Source: an uncultured Collinsella sp. | GTDB taxonomy: Bacteria > Actinomycetota > Coriobacteriia > Coriobacteriales > Coriobacteriaceae | DNA length: 64,000 bases | Assembly: GCA_900541035.1 (NCBI GenBank) | Contig: UQIN01000003.1 | Location: forward strand, 1 to 64,000 | Reading direction: 5' to 3' | Shown: positions 25,094 to 36,857 of the stretch, piece by piece | How positions within the stretch are numbered: position 1 is the stretch's first letter | Layout: every line of letters begins with the position of its first letter | Notes under the pieces: model-generated | What the model saw: only the letters and a program-made list of their open reading frames with translations | Databases searched by the model: none | What the model was told of the DNA's origin: nothing | Position numbers and translations under genes: made by a program

Positions 25094-25297
25094 CAACGGA
25101 AAACCGGGCTGCCCCAAAGTCACCGCAGGCCGCGCCGCCGAAGGCCGGGCGCAAGGTTTTCGTAGATTCCGCACGAGCCGAAGAGCACTTAATGTGCTCT
25201 TCGTGCGAGCCAGGACTTGACCGAGCGAAAACCTTGCGCCCGGCCTTCGGCGACGTGGCCGGAATGGTGGAATTGTGTGCAGCCCGGTTTCCCGTTG
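25094..25297 (+). repeat. Family B giant hairpin, copy 1 (upstream of rplJ)
   Basis: The inner arm (25137-25162) is a perfect 26-bp inverted repeat of 25226-25251. A second outer arm (25094-25112) pairs with 25279-25297 at 18 of 19 positions. The 63-nt core (25163-25225) holds ATTCCGCACGAGCCG, a 9-bp hairpin with the loop TTAAT, and GTGCGAGCCAGGACT, shared with copies at 38.1 and 55.4 kb. Arm sequences are unrelated to those copies. The right end overlaps the -35 box of rplJ. Confidence 0.9.
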
Positions 25298-25323
25298 ACC
25301 GACGCCGGGGTCCCCGCCATAAT
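25295..25323 (+). promoter_or_regulatory. Promoter of rplJ-rplL
   Basis: TTGACC (25295-25300) and CATAAT (25318-25323) with a 17-bp spacer, upstream of the L10 leader. The -35 box shares its first three bases with the outer arm of family B copy 1. Confidence 0.65.
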
Positions 25324-25344
25324 ACTTTCGGTTCACGCACGAAT

Positions 25345-25474
25345 CCGCTGCCAGAGACAGCCGGCGCAAACGGGCTTTGCCCGCGAGCTTAATGGGATAT
25401 CCCGCCAGCCGAGGTGGTCGAGTAGATATGTCTTCTCGCCCCCGTCGCTCATGCAGCGCGGGGGCTTTCTTTTT
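25345..25474 (+). ncRNA. Ribosomal protein L10 leader with attenuator
   Basis: The blocks GAGACAGCCGG (25354-25364), CTTAAT (25388-25393) and CCGAGGT (25409-25415) match the conserved parts of the L10 leader, where L10(L12)4 binds to repress rplJL. It ends in a terminator hairpin (25438-25449 with 25455-25465) followed by TTTCTTTTT, as expected of an attenuator. Confidence 0.8.
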
Positions 25475-25539
25475 GGACATGCCCCCGTCACGTCCTTGTG
25501 GCGGACCGTGCCCGGAAAGAATTCGAGGAGGTGTAATTC

Positions 25540-26061
25540 ATGCCCCAGCAGTACAAAATCGACAAGGTTGCAGAGATCGAGTCCCGTATCGCCGAGAACG
25601 CCGGTCTGTTCGTCGTCAACTACAACGGTCTGACGGTTAAGCAGGCTCAGGAGCTGCGTCATCAGCTTCGCGAGTGCGGCGCCGAGATGAAGGTCTACAA
25701 GAACAACCTGGTCAAGATCGCTCTCAAGAACCAGGAGCAGCCCGAGCTCGACGAGATCCTCGCCGGCCCCGTCGCTTATGTGTTCTATGAGACCGAGCCG
25801 GTCGAGGCCGCTAAGGCCCTTAAGGACTTCTCCGCTAAGTCCAAGGGCGTCCTTGAGATCAAGGGCGGTATCTCCGACGGCAAGGCCGTTTCCGCTGATG
25901 ATGTTAAGGCTATCGCCGAGCTGCCCACCAAGGATCAGCTTCTCGGCCAGATCGCCGGTCTCATCTCCGGTTTCGCTCGCGACATCGCTGTCTGCGTCAA
26001 CGGCGTTTCCTCTGGTCTCGCTCGTTCGATCCAGCAGGTCTCCGAGCAGAAGGCAGCCTAG
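25540..26061 (+). CDS. rplJ: 50S ribosomal protein L10
   Basis: L10 anchors L7/L12 dimers at the stalk. The 173-residue protein begins MPQQYKIDKVAEIESRI and shows the L10 core (FVVNYNGLTVKQAQELRHQLR; KVYKNNLVKIAL) and the C-terminal helix that binds L12. GAGGAGGTG precedes the ATG. It is the first gene of a two-gene operon with rplL, probably controlled by the L10 leader. In other bacteria it directly follows rplA; here it is 22 kb away. Confidence 0.97.
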   Translation: MPQQYKIDKVAEIESRIAENAGLFVVNYNGLTVKQAQELRHQLRECGAEMKVYKNNLVKIALKNQEQPELDEILAGPVAYVFYETEPVEAAKALKDFSAKSKGVLEIKGGISDGKAVSADDVKAIAELPTKDQLLGQIAGLISGFARDIAVCVNGVSSGLARSIQQVSEQKAA

Positions 26062-26163
26062 TTGCTGTTTTCACCCGCGGCGGCAACGCCGCACCCCTGG
26101 CGCATTCGCGCCGTGTTTTAACTGATCTCCGTGCATTCGCACGGAAACCGAAAGGACTTAGAA

Positions 26164-26541
26164 ATGGCTAAGCTTACCACCGATGAGATCATCGATGCTC
26201 TTAAGGAAATGACCCTTCTCGAGGCTTCCGAGCTCGTCAAGGCTATCGAGGACACCTTCGGCGTTTCCGCCGCTGCTCCTGCCGCTGTTGTCGCCGCTCC
26301 CGCTGCTGGCGCTGCTGAGGCCGAGGAGAAGACCGAGTTTGACGTCGTGCTCGAGGGCTTCGGCGACAACAAGATCCAGGTCATCAAGGCCGTCCGTGAG
26401 CTCACCAACCTTGGCCTGAAGGAGGCCAAGGAGGTCGTCGAGGGCGCTCCCAAGGCTGTTCTCGAGGGTGCCAAGAAGGAGGACGCCGAGGCTGCCAAGG
26501 AGAAGCTCGAGGCTGCTGGCGCTGCTGTCACCCTCAAGTAA
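26164..26541 (+). CDS. rplL: 50S ribosomal protein L7/L12
   Basis: The multi-copy stalk protein that recruits translation factors. The 125-residue product has the N-terminal dimer domain (MAKLTTDEIIDALKEMTLLE), an alanine-rich hinge (AAAPAAVVAAPAAGAA) and the globular C-domain (EFDVVLEGFGDNKIQVIKAVRELTNLGLKEAK). The ATG at 26164 follows AAAGGA; an upstream in-frame start lacks one. A strong terminator follows, separating it from rpoB. Confidence 0.97.
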   Translation: MAKLTTDEIIDALKEMTLLEASELVKAIEDTFGVSAAAPAAVVAAPAAGAAEAEEKTEFDVVLEGFGDNKIQVIKAVRELTNLGLKEAKEVVEGAPKAVLEGAKKEDAEAAKEKLEAAGAAVTLK

Positions 26542-26568
26542 TCAGGCTTTCTCGCCAGATTTCTTTGC

Positions 26569-26602
26569 AGACGGGGTTCGCATTGCGAGCCCCGTCTTTT
26601 TT
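26569..26602 (+). terminator. Rho-independent terminator after rplL
   Basis: AGACGGGGTTCG (26569-26580) pairs with 26586-26597 and is followed by TTTTTTG. Between here and galU, apart from the promoter candidate, I see nothing recognisable. Confidence 0.92.
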
Positions 26603-26731
26603 GTTTTTCGGTCCCTCGGCATCGGTTGCTCAAACTGCCATGTTCTGTGATTTGCGTCGTATCGGGTGCCCTGCCGTTGGGCAATAAAATTGCACCATTC
26701 GAGCAATAATTTGCGTTGACCTGCTGAAGAA

Positions 26732-26759
26732 TTGTCTCTGCCTTGTAGCGACATATAGT
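26732..26759 (+). promoter_or_regulatory. Candidate promoter of galU
   Basis: TTGTCT (26732-26737) and TATAGT (26754-26759) with a 16-bp spacer, about 95 bases upstream of galU. The fit is moderate. Confidence 0.45.
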
Positions 26760-26855
26760 TCCAGCGGTAAGATGCTTGGGTATCGCAATTTGGTCTGCGG
26801 CTGTGTGCCGCACGCATGGGGCGCTTTTGCGCCTGCGAAAGGATCTTTGAATAAC

Positions 26856-27764
26856 ATGAAGGCAATCATCCCCGCCGCCGGTCTTGGCACGCGTTTTCTG
26901 CCTGGCACCAAGTGCACGCCCAAAGAGATGCTGCCGGTGCTCGACAAGCCCGTCATTCAGTACGTCGTCGAGGAAGCGCTCGAGCCCGAGGAGGTCGACG
27001 ATGCCATCATCGTTACTTCTCCCGGTAAGCCCGAGCTACTGAACTACTTCCAGCCTGATCGCTCGCTCGAGAACCTGCTGCGCGAGCGCGGCAAGAACGC
27101 CTATGCCGATGCTGTCGCCCACGCTGGCGGTATGCCGGTCGACTTCCGTTATCAGTACGAGCCCAAGGGCCTCGGCCATGCTATTCGCTCTGCTGCCGAC
27201 GCCGTGGCAGGGGAGAACTTCCTGGTTCTTCTGGGCGACTACGTTGTGCCTAACCGCGATATCTGCGACAAGATGCTCGCCGTTTCCAAGGAGCACGGTG
27301 GCGCTTCGGTTATCGCCGTCGCTGCTTGTTCGCCCGAGGAAGTCAGCCGCTACGGCGTTATCGCCGGCGAGCGCGTCGGTTCGCTCGAGGGCGCCGAGGA
27401 CGTTGCCGATGCCGAGCCGGGCGCTGTCTGGCGTATCGGCGGTCTGGTCGAGAAGCCCGCTCCCGAGGCTGCTCCGTCCAACCTGTACATCGTCGGCCGC
27501 TACCTGCTGAGCCCGCTGGTCATGGACCTGCTGGCAGATCAGCAGGCCGGCAAGGGCGGCGAGATCCAGCTCACCGACGCCATGGCCCGTTCGCTCGACC
27601 GTGAGGCCATGTATGCAGTCGTCATCGACCCGCTGTCGGGCTACGACACCGGCACTCCCTCTGGCTGGATGGCCACCAACGCCCTCATGGCTGCAAGCGA
27701 TCCCCGCTTTGCCGATGCCTTCTGGGACGCCATCGACGAGCGCGGCGGATTGATGCGCAAGTAA
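26856..27764 (+). CDS. galU: UTP-glucose-1-phosphate uridylyltransferase
   Basis: This makes UDP-glucose from UTP and glucose-1-phosphate for cell-envelope glycans. The 302-residue protein has the nucleotidyltransferase signature AAGLGTRFLPGTKCTPKEMLP, the EVV-type VVEEALE segment, LLGDY and the catalytic VEKPAP lysine. The start is the ATG before KAIIPAAG; AAAGGA lies about 13 bases upstream, rather far. It is a single gene inserted between rplL and rpoB, with its own terminator. Confidence 0.95.
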   Translation: MKAIIPAAGLGTRFLPGTKCTPKEMLPVLDKPVIQYVVEEALEPEEVDDAIIVTSPGKPELLNYFQPDRSLENLLRERGKNAYADAVAHAGGMPVDFRYQYEPKGLGHAIRSAADAVAGENFLVLLGDYVVPNRDICDKMLAVSKEHGGASVIAVAACSPEEVSRYGVIAGERVGSLEGAEDVADAEPGAVWRIGGLVEKPAPEAAPSNLYIVGRYLLSPLVMDLLADQQAGKGGEIQLTDAMARSLDREAMYAVVIDPLSGYDTGTPSGWMATNALMAASDPRFADAFWDAIDERGGLMRK

Positions 27765-27784
27765 GCCTTCGGACATCGACATTT

Positions 27785-27817
27785 ACGGGCGCGGACCTCG
27801 GTTCGCGCCCGTTTTTT
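27785..27817 (+). terminator. Rho-independent terminator after galU
   Basis: ACGGGCGCGGA (27785-27795) pairs with TTCGCGCCCGT (27802-27812), wobble included, and is followed by TTTTT. Confidence 0.9.
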
Positions 27818-27950
27818 ATAAGAGCTGCAATTGCTGGCTCTCTGTTCACAGAAAATATATGAACAGATGTTCGATACACATACATCTACCTGCGTATTTT
27901 CTGTCGAAAAACTTTGCTACTCCAAAAACTCAATCGCGTCAAGGCTTTTC

Positions 27951-27978
27951 TTGCCCAATGGTCGGTACCTGATAAACT
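27951..27978 (+). promoter_or_regulatory. Candidate promoter of rpoBC
   Basis: TTGCCC (27951-27956) and TAAACT (27973-27978), spacer 16 bp, about 75 bases before rpoB. The region 27820-27950 is A+T-rich, which may act as an UP element. Confidence 0.5.
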
Positions 27979-28051
27979 ATTAGGTTGCGATAACTGGCGA
28001 AGCTATGCCTCGCCAACCCACCGAGCATTTCCGTGAAGGAGGAAAAACCTG

Positions 28052-31543
<3,492 letters not shown>

Positions 31544-31549
31544 TTGACT

Positions 31550-34500
31550 GTGGCAGATTTCGAAGCTACTGATTTTGACTCGGTAAAGATCTCCCTTGCC
31601 TCCGCCGACCAGATCCGTTCCTGGTCGCACGGTGAGGTCAAGAAGCCGGAGACCATCAATTACCGTACCCTCAAGCCCGAGAAGGACGGCCTGTTCTGCG
31701 AGAAGATCTTCGGTCCCGCCAAGGACTGGGAGTGCTCCTGCGGCAAGTACAAGGGCATCCGCTTTAAGGGCATCGTCTGCGAGCGCTGCGGCGTCGAGGT
31801 CACCTCGGCCAAGGTGCGTCGCGACCGCATGGGCCACATCGAGCTCGCCGCTCCCGTGTCCCACATCTGGTACTTCAAGAGCCCCACGAGCTTCCCGATG
31901 AGCCGTATGCTCGACATCAAGTCCAAGGACCTCGAGAAGGTTCTGTACTTTGCCAGCTACATCATCACCGAGGTCGACTACGAGGCTCGCGAGGCCGACG
32001 CTGACGACCTGCGCGAGGAGCTCGCCGCCGATCTGGAAGAGATCGATGCCGAGTGCGCCCGCCAGATCGAGTCCCTCAAGGAGCAGGGCAACCCCGAGAA
32101 CTTTGACGAGTTCTCCGACGAGGAGCCGCTGACCCCCGAGGAGATCGCCTCTGGCATCGTCGACATCGAGGAAGAGTGCAAGGACGAGAAGCAGCTCCGC
32201 ACGGACGCCTTCAACGCCTTCATGAAGCTCACCGAGCGCGACCTCATCTCCGATGAGCCGCTGTTCCGCGAGATGACCCGCTACTACTCCATGTACTTCA
32301 AGGGTGGCATGGGTGCCGAGGCCGTCCGCGACCTGCTCGCTGCCATCGACCTCCCCTCCGAGGCCGAGAAGCTCAAGGCCATCATCGCCGACGAGGACTC
32401 CCAGAAGCAGAAGCGCGAGAAGGCCGTTAAGCGCCTCGAGGTCGTTGACGCCTTCCTGAAGGGCGGTAACAGCCCCGCGAATATGATTCTGGACGTCATT
32501 CCGGTCATTCCGCCCGATCTGCGCCCGATGGTCCAGCTCGACGGTGGCCGCTTCGCCGCGTCCGACCTCAACGACCTGTACCGTCGCGTGATCAACCGTA
32601 ACAACCGACTCAAGCGCCTGCTCGACCTGGACGCCCCCGCGATCATCGTGAACAACGAGAAGCGCATGCTCCAGGAGTCCGTGGACGCCCTGTTCGACAA
32701 CGGCCGCCGTGGTCGCCCGGTCTCTGGCCGTGGCGGTCGCCCGCTCAAGTCGCTCGCCGAGGCCCTCAAGGGCAAGCAGGGTCGTTTCCGTCAGAACCTG
32801 CTGGGCAAGCGTGTCGACTACTCCGGCCGTTCGGTAATCGTTACCGACCCCAAGCTGCTGCTGCACCAGTGCGGTCTGCCCAAGACCATGGCGCTGGAAC
32901 TCTTCAAGCCCTTCGTCATGAAGCGCCTGGTCGAGCTTGGCAAGGTCGAGAACATCAAGGGCGCCAAGCGCGCTATCGACCGCGGCGCCACCTTTGTGTG
33001 GGACATCCTCGAAGAGGTCATCGACGGCCGCGTCGTGCTGCTCAACCGTGCACCGACCCTGCACCGTCTGTCCATCCAGGCCTTTGAGCCGGTGCTGGTC
33101 GAGGGCAAGGCTATCCACCTGCACCCGCTGGTTTGCTCGCCTTTCAACGCCGACTTCGACGGCGACCAAATGTCTGTCCACGTGCCGCTGTCCAGCCAGG
33201 CTCAGGCCGAGGCCCGCGTGCTCATGCTCTCTGCGAACAACCTGCGCTCGCCGGCATCCGGCAAGCCGGTTAACATCCCCTCGCAGGACATGATCATCGG
33301 TGTGTACTACCTCACCCAGGTCCGCGACGGTCTGCCGGGCGAGAACCACGTGTTCGCCAGCTTCGACGACGCGCTGCACGCCTATGACTGCCGCTCCGAG
33401 GTCGACATGCAGGCCAAGATTCAGGTCCGCGTGTCCGCTGCCGACGCCAATGTCATCAACGAGGACGGCACCCGTATCTTCCGCGTCAAGAACGGCAAGA
33501 ACGAGTTTGTCGACTACGACGTCACCGGCAACAAGACCGCGCGCTTCGAGACCTCCATCGGCCGCATCATCTTCAACCGCCAGTGCCTGCCCGAAGACTA
33601 CGAGTTCATGAACTACAAGATGGTCAAGGGTGACGTGGCCAAGCTGGTTGCGGACTGCTGCGATCGTTACCCCGAGGCCAAGGTCGGCCCGATCCTCGAC
33701 GCCATCAAGTACTCCGGCTTCCACTACGCTACCCGCGCCGGCCTCACCATCTCGGTGTGGGACGCTCTTATCCCTGCCGAGAAGCAGGAGCTGCTCGACC
33801 GCGCCCAGGCCAACGTCGACCAGATCAACGAGTACTTCGAGGAGGGCTTCATCAATGAGACGGAGCGCCACATCGAAGTCGTTAACGAGTGGACCGCTTG
33901 TACCGATAAGGTTGCAGCGCTCATGCTCGACATGTTCGACGAGGAGAACCCGCTGTACATGATGGCCGACTCCGGCGCCCGTGGTTCTAAGACCCAGCTG
34001 CGTCAGCTCGGCGGCATGCGTGGCCTGATGGCAGACATGTCCGGCGAGACGATCGACCTTCCCATTAAGGCGAACTTTCGCGAGGGTCTGCTGCCGCTCG
34101 AGTACTTCATTTCGACCTACGGCGCCCGTAAGGGCCTGGTCGATACCGCATCCCACACCTCGGACTCTGGTTATCTGACCCGTCGTCTGGTCGACGTGGC
34201 CCAGGACGTCATTGTCCGCGAGGAGGACTGCGGTACGCACGAGGGCGTCACCTACAACCTCATCATCCCCGGCACCACCGACCTCAACACCGACCTCGTC
34301 GGCCGTTGCTTCATTGAGGATGTCGTGGCTCCCGATGGCACCGTGCTCTTTGAGCAGGATGGCTACATCGAGAAGGTCGCCGACATCCAGAAGATGGTCG
34401 ATGCGGGCCTTAAGAAGGTCAAGCTTCGCGCGCTGCTCACCTGCCGCTCCAAGTACGGCGTGTGCCAGAAGTGCTACGGCTGGGATCTTTCCACCCGTCG

Positions 34501-36028
34501 TCCGGTCGCCATCGGTACCGCGGTCGGCATTATTGCCGCCCAGTCCATCGGCGAGCCCGGTACGCAGCTTACGATGCGTACCATTCACTCCGGCGGCGTC
34601 GCTGGCGTCGACGATATTACGCAGGGTCTGCCTACGGTCAGCCGTATGTTCGATATCGTCGGCAACGTCAACGAGAAGATTCTGGGTCGCGAGGCCGAGC
34701 TGGCTCCGTACTCCGGTCACCTCTCGATTAAGCCCGAGAAGTCCGAGTACGTGCTGACGCTCACCGACTCCGAGGATCACACCCGTGTCCTCGACGAGCG
34801 TCGCGTTCCCGCATCGGTGCGCTTTATGCCCGAGATCGAGGACGGCTGCGAGGTTCGCGCCGGCGACCAGATCACCAAGGGCTTCGTCAACTTCCGCAAC
34901 CTGCGCAAGCTGACCGATATCGAGTCGACGATGCACACCTTCGTCGAGAGCGTCAAGGACGTCTACACCAGCCAGGGCGTCGACCTGAACGACAAGCACA
35001 TCGAGGTGCTCGCACGTCAGATGCTGCGTCGCGTTCAGATCACTAACCCCGGCGACTCCAAGTACCTGCTTGGTCAGTACGTCGACCGCTACGAGTTCGC
35101 CGACGAGGTCGAGCGCGTTGCCCGTCTGGGCGGTCAGGCTCCCGTGGCCGAGCCCGTCATCCTGGGTACGCTCAAGGTCGCGTCCAACATCGACTCCTGG
35201 CTGTCGAGCGCTTCGTTCATCCGTACCGCCGGCGTCCTTACTGAGGCTGCCATCGAGGGTAAGGTCGACCACCTGCTCGACCTTAAGTCCAACGTCATCG
35301 TCGGTAAGAAGATCCCGGCTGGTACCGGCCTCAAGCCGTACGCCAACGCCAAGCTGACGTATCGCACGGCCGACGGCTACGTGGACATCGACGGTCCGGC
35401 TTCGCCCAACGCCAAGTCGCTGCCCGAGTGGGCTCCGGTGGAGCTCAAGGACCTGGACGAGCAGCTCCCGCAGCAGCTCGACTGGGCCGGCTACGACGAG
35501 TTTGGTGGTGCTGACGGTTCGTTCACCCGCAACGGCCACACCATCTCCGCCGAGAAGGCTCGCCTGTACCTGTTCGACGACCTGGGCGTGTCGCAGCGCT
35601 GGACCAATAAGTTCAGCGAGGTCGGCATCGAGACGGTCGGCGATCTGGTCGGCAAGTCCGAGGAGGATCTGCTGCGCATCGATGGCATCGGCGCCAAGGC
35701 GATCGAGGAGCTCCGTGATGGCCTGGAGGCCCACGACCTGCTCTACATCCTCGAGAACAACGACGACGTTGCCGACGAGGAAGACCTCTCGCAGCTGCTG
35801 CAGATGGTCTTTAGCCCCGACGGTCCGGACGACATCCTGCTGGGCACCTCCGCCGCGCCGACGCATCACGCCGACGCCGACGAGGAGCTCCTGGGTGCCC
35901 CGATCGACGATAAGAAGGCTCCCGCCAACGGTGCCATCAACGAGGATATGGCTTCCCTTGACGAGCTGCTCAACCAGCTCGTGGACACCGATGACGCCGA
36001 AGAGGCCAAGGACAACGACGAGGAGTAA
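31550..36028 (+). CDS. rpoC: DNA-directed RNA polymerase subunit beta' with alpha-CTD-like extra domain
   Basis: The 1492-residue beta' subunit. The N-terminal zinc ribbon (CSCGKYKGIRF...CERCG), the active-site NADFDGDQMSVH, the second zinc cluster (CRSKYGVCQKCYG) and the trigger-loop region are standard. GTG 31550 is chosen since AAGGAG (31536-31541) is 8 bases away; a TTG at 31544 is too close. Unusually, residues about 1340-1397 (FDDLGVSQRWTNKF... GIGAKAIEELRDGL) form a helix-hairpin-helix domain that aligns without gaps to the alpha-subunit CTD, followed by an acidic tail of ~95 residues. Transcription ends in the hairpin of family C copy 2. Confidence 0.98.
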   Translation: MADFEATDFDSVKISLASADQIRSWSHGEVKKPETINYRTLKPEKDGLFCEKIFGPAKDWECSCGKYKGIRFKGIVCERCGVEVTSAKVRRDRMGHIELAAPVSHIWYFKSPTSFPMSRMLDIKSKDLEKVLYFASYIITEVDYEAREADADDLREELAADLEEIDAECARQIESLKEQGNPENFDEFSDEEPLTPEEIASGIVDIEEECKDEKQLRTDAFNAFMKLTERDLISDEPLFREMTRYYSMYFKGGMGAEAVRDLLAAIDLPSEAEKLKAIIADEDSQKQKREKAVKRLEVVDAFLKGGNSPANMILDVIPVIPPDLRPMVQLDGGRFAASDLNDLYRRVINRNNRLKRLLDLDAPAIIVNNEKRMLQESVDALFDNGRRGRPVSGRGGRPLKSLAEALKGKQGRFRQNLLGKRVDYSGRSVIVTDPKLLLHQCGLPKTMALELFKPFVMKRLVELGKVENIKGAKRAIDRGATFVWDILEEVIDGRVVLLNRAPTLHRLSIQAFEPVLVEGKAIHLHPLVCSPFNADFDGDQMSVHVPLSSQAQAEARVLMLSANNLRSPASGKPVNIPSQDMIIGVYYLTQVRDGLPGENHVFASFDDALHAYDCRSEVDMQAKIQVRVSAADANVINEDGTRIFRVKNGKNEFVDYDVTGNKTARFETSIGRIIFNRQCLPEDYEFMNYKMVKGDVAKLVADCCDRYPEAKVGPILDAIKYSGFHYATRAGLTISVWDALIPAEKQELLDRAQANVDQINEYFEEGFINETERHIEVVNEWTACTDKVAALMLDMFDEENPLYMMADSGARGSKTQLRQLGGMRGLMADMSGETIDLPIKANFREGLLPLEYFISTYGARKGLVDTASHTSDSGYLTRRLVDVAQDVIVREEDCGTHEGVTYNLIIPGTTDLNTDLVGRCFIEDVVAPDGTVLFEQDGYIEKVADIQKMVDAGLKKVKLRALLTCRSKYGVCQKCYGWDLSTRRPVAIGTAVGIIAAQSIGEPGTQLTMRTIHSGGVAGVDDITQGLPTVSRMFDIVGNVNEKILGREAELAPYSGHLSIKPEKSEYVLTLTDSEDHTRVLDERRVPASVRFMPEIEDGCEVRAGDQITKGFVNFRNLRKLTDIESTMHTFVESVKDVYTSQGVDLNDKHIEVLARQMLRRVQITNPGDSKYLLGQYVDRYEFADEVERVARLGGQAPVAEPVILGTLKVASNIDSWLSSASFIRTAGVLTEAAIEGKVDHLLDLKSNVIVGKKIPAGTGLKPYANAKLTYRTADGYVDIDGPASPNAKSLPEWAPVELKDLDEQLPQQLDWAGYDEFGGADGSFTRNGHTISAEKARLYLFDDLGVSQRWTNKFSEVGIETVGDLVGKSEEDLLRIDGIGAKAIEELRDGLEAHDLLYILENNDDVADEEDLSQLLQMVFSPDGPDDILLGTSAAPTHHADADEELLGAPIDDKKAPANGAINEDMASLDELLNQLVDTDDAEEAKDNDEE

Positions 36029-36072
36029 CTAGTTCCGCCGTTCTAACGAACGGCGGCGACCTCCGTCGCTGC

Positions 36073-36172
36073 GCGGCCCCCAGAGCTACAATCTGTCATT
36101 CAAAAGGCAGGGCATGACCAAAAGGTCAATGCCCTGCCTTTTTCATGCCACCTTGTACGCTCTGGGGGCCGC
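36073..36172 (+). repeat. Family C structured element, copy 2, includes rpoC terminator
   Basis: The outer stem GCGGCCCCCAGAGC (36073-36086) is perfectly inverted at 36159-36172. A middle helix TGTCAT/ATGCCA pairs at 5 of 6 positions. The inner hairpin AAAGGCAGGGCATGACC / GGTCAATGCCCTGCCTTT (about 36103-36140) has the same single bulged A as copy 1 and is followed by TTTTTC, an ideal Rho-independent terminator for rpoBC. Confidence 0.85.
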
Positions 36173-36211
36173 TCGCTTGCGTATGCTCAACCTGTTGCGT
36201 TCCATTGATCC

Positions 36212-36249
36212 CTTGCCAATAAAGGACAGGTTTATTTTGGTAGGTTTTT
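36212..36249. repeat. Family A palindrome, copy 6
   Basis: CTTGCCAATAAAGGACAG followed by GTTTATTTTGGTAGG matches, in opposite orientation, the copy at 9588-9628 and its AATAAACCTGTCC subgroup core. The arms pair imperfectly. Confidence 0.75.
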
Positions 36250-36338
36250 CCTGCTTGAATTTGAAACATTTCGTCCGGCAAGAGCGTATCTATGGTGAGG
36301 GCCTCATCAAGAATCATTAACGTCACCGGGAGGTGATT

Positions 36339-36857
36339 ATGGAAGAACAAGCTTTTAGACAGGCGGTCGAAGATCACAGGGATGTCGTGTTTCGAATCGC
36401 ATTGACGTATCTGCGCGATCGTGCCGATGCCGACGATGTCGCTCAAGACGTCTTTCTGAAGTTACTCAAAAGCGATGCGCAATTTGAAAGCTGGGAACAT
36501 CTTCGTCGATGGCTTATCCGGGTCACGATCAATGAATGCAAATCTCTCTTTCGAAAGCCATGGAGGCGTGTGGAGGATATTGAGAACCTGGCCGATTCGC
36601 TTTCGACGGCGCAGGAGGAGACCAAGGCGGTCCTGTCAGACGTTATGCGACTTCCGGAACGATTCCGTGTTCCCATCATGCTCTATTACTATCTGGGCTT
36701 TTCGACCTCAGAGATTGCCGAGTTATTGCATGTGCCAGCCGCGACTGTTCGAACGCGTTTGGCTCGCGGCAGATCGAAGCTCAAGTTCATCCTAGAGGAG
36801 GGCGACCGTGAAATCCAATCAAATCAAGCAGGCCTTCGAGTCCGTCCAAGCCGATAG
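36339..36857 (+). CDS. ECF (sigma-70 family, SigW/RpoE-like) sigma factor
   Basis: A 172-residue extracytoplasmic-function sigma factor. Region 2 (FRIALTYLRDRADADDVAQDVFLKLL) and region 4 with its helix-turn-helix (GFSTSEIAELLHVPAATVRTRLARGRSKL) are clear. The ATG at 36339 is 5 bases after GGGAGG. The 3' end overlaps the next gene by 50 bases. With that membrane protein it forms a stress-response pair placed between rpoC and rpsL. Confidence 0.9.
   Translation: MEEQAFRQAVEDHRDVVFRIALTYLRDRADADDVAQDVFLKLLKSDAQFESWEHLRRWLIRVTINECKSLFRKPWRRVEDIENLADSLSTAQEETKAVLSDVMRLPERFRVPIMLYYYLGFSTSEIAELLHVPAATVRTRLARGRSKLKFILEEGDREIQSNQAGLRVRPSR

Noticed and set aside
25094..25297. Family B copy 1 as part of the L10 leader
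   Set aside because: The L10 leader blocks lie downstream of the promoter at 25295-25323, and the same core occurs upstream of rpsL and rplC, which have no L10 leader.
27861..27872. GAACAGATGTTC, a perfect GAAC-N4-GTTC LexA-type SOS box upstream of rpoB
   Set aside because: Eight fixed bases are expected about once by chance in 64 kb, and nothing else links rpoBC to SOS control.
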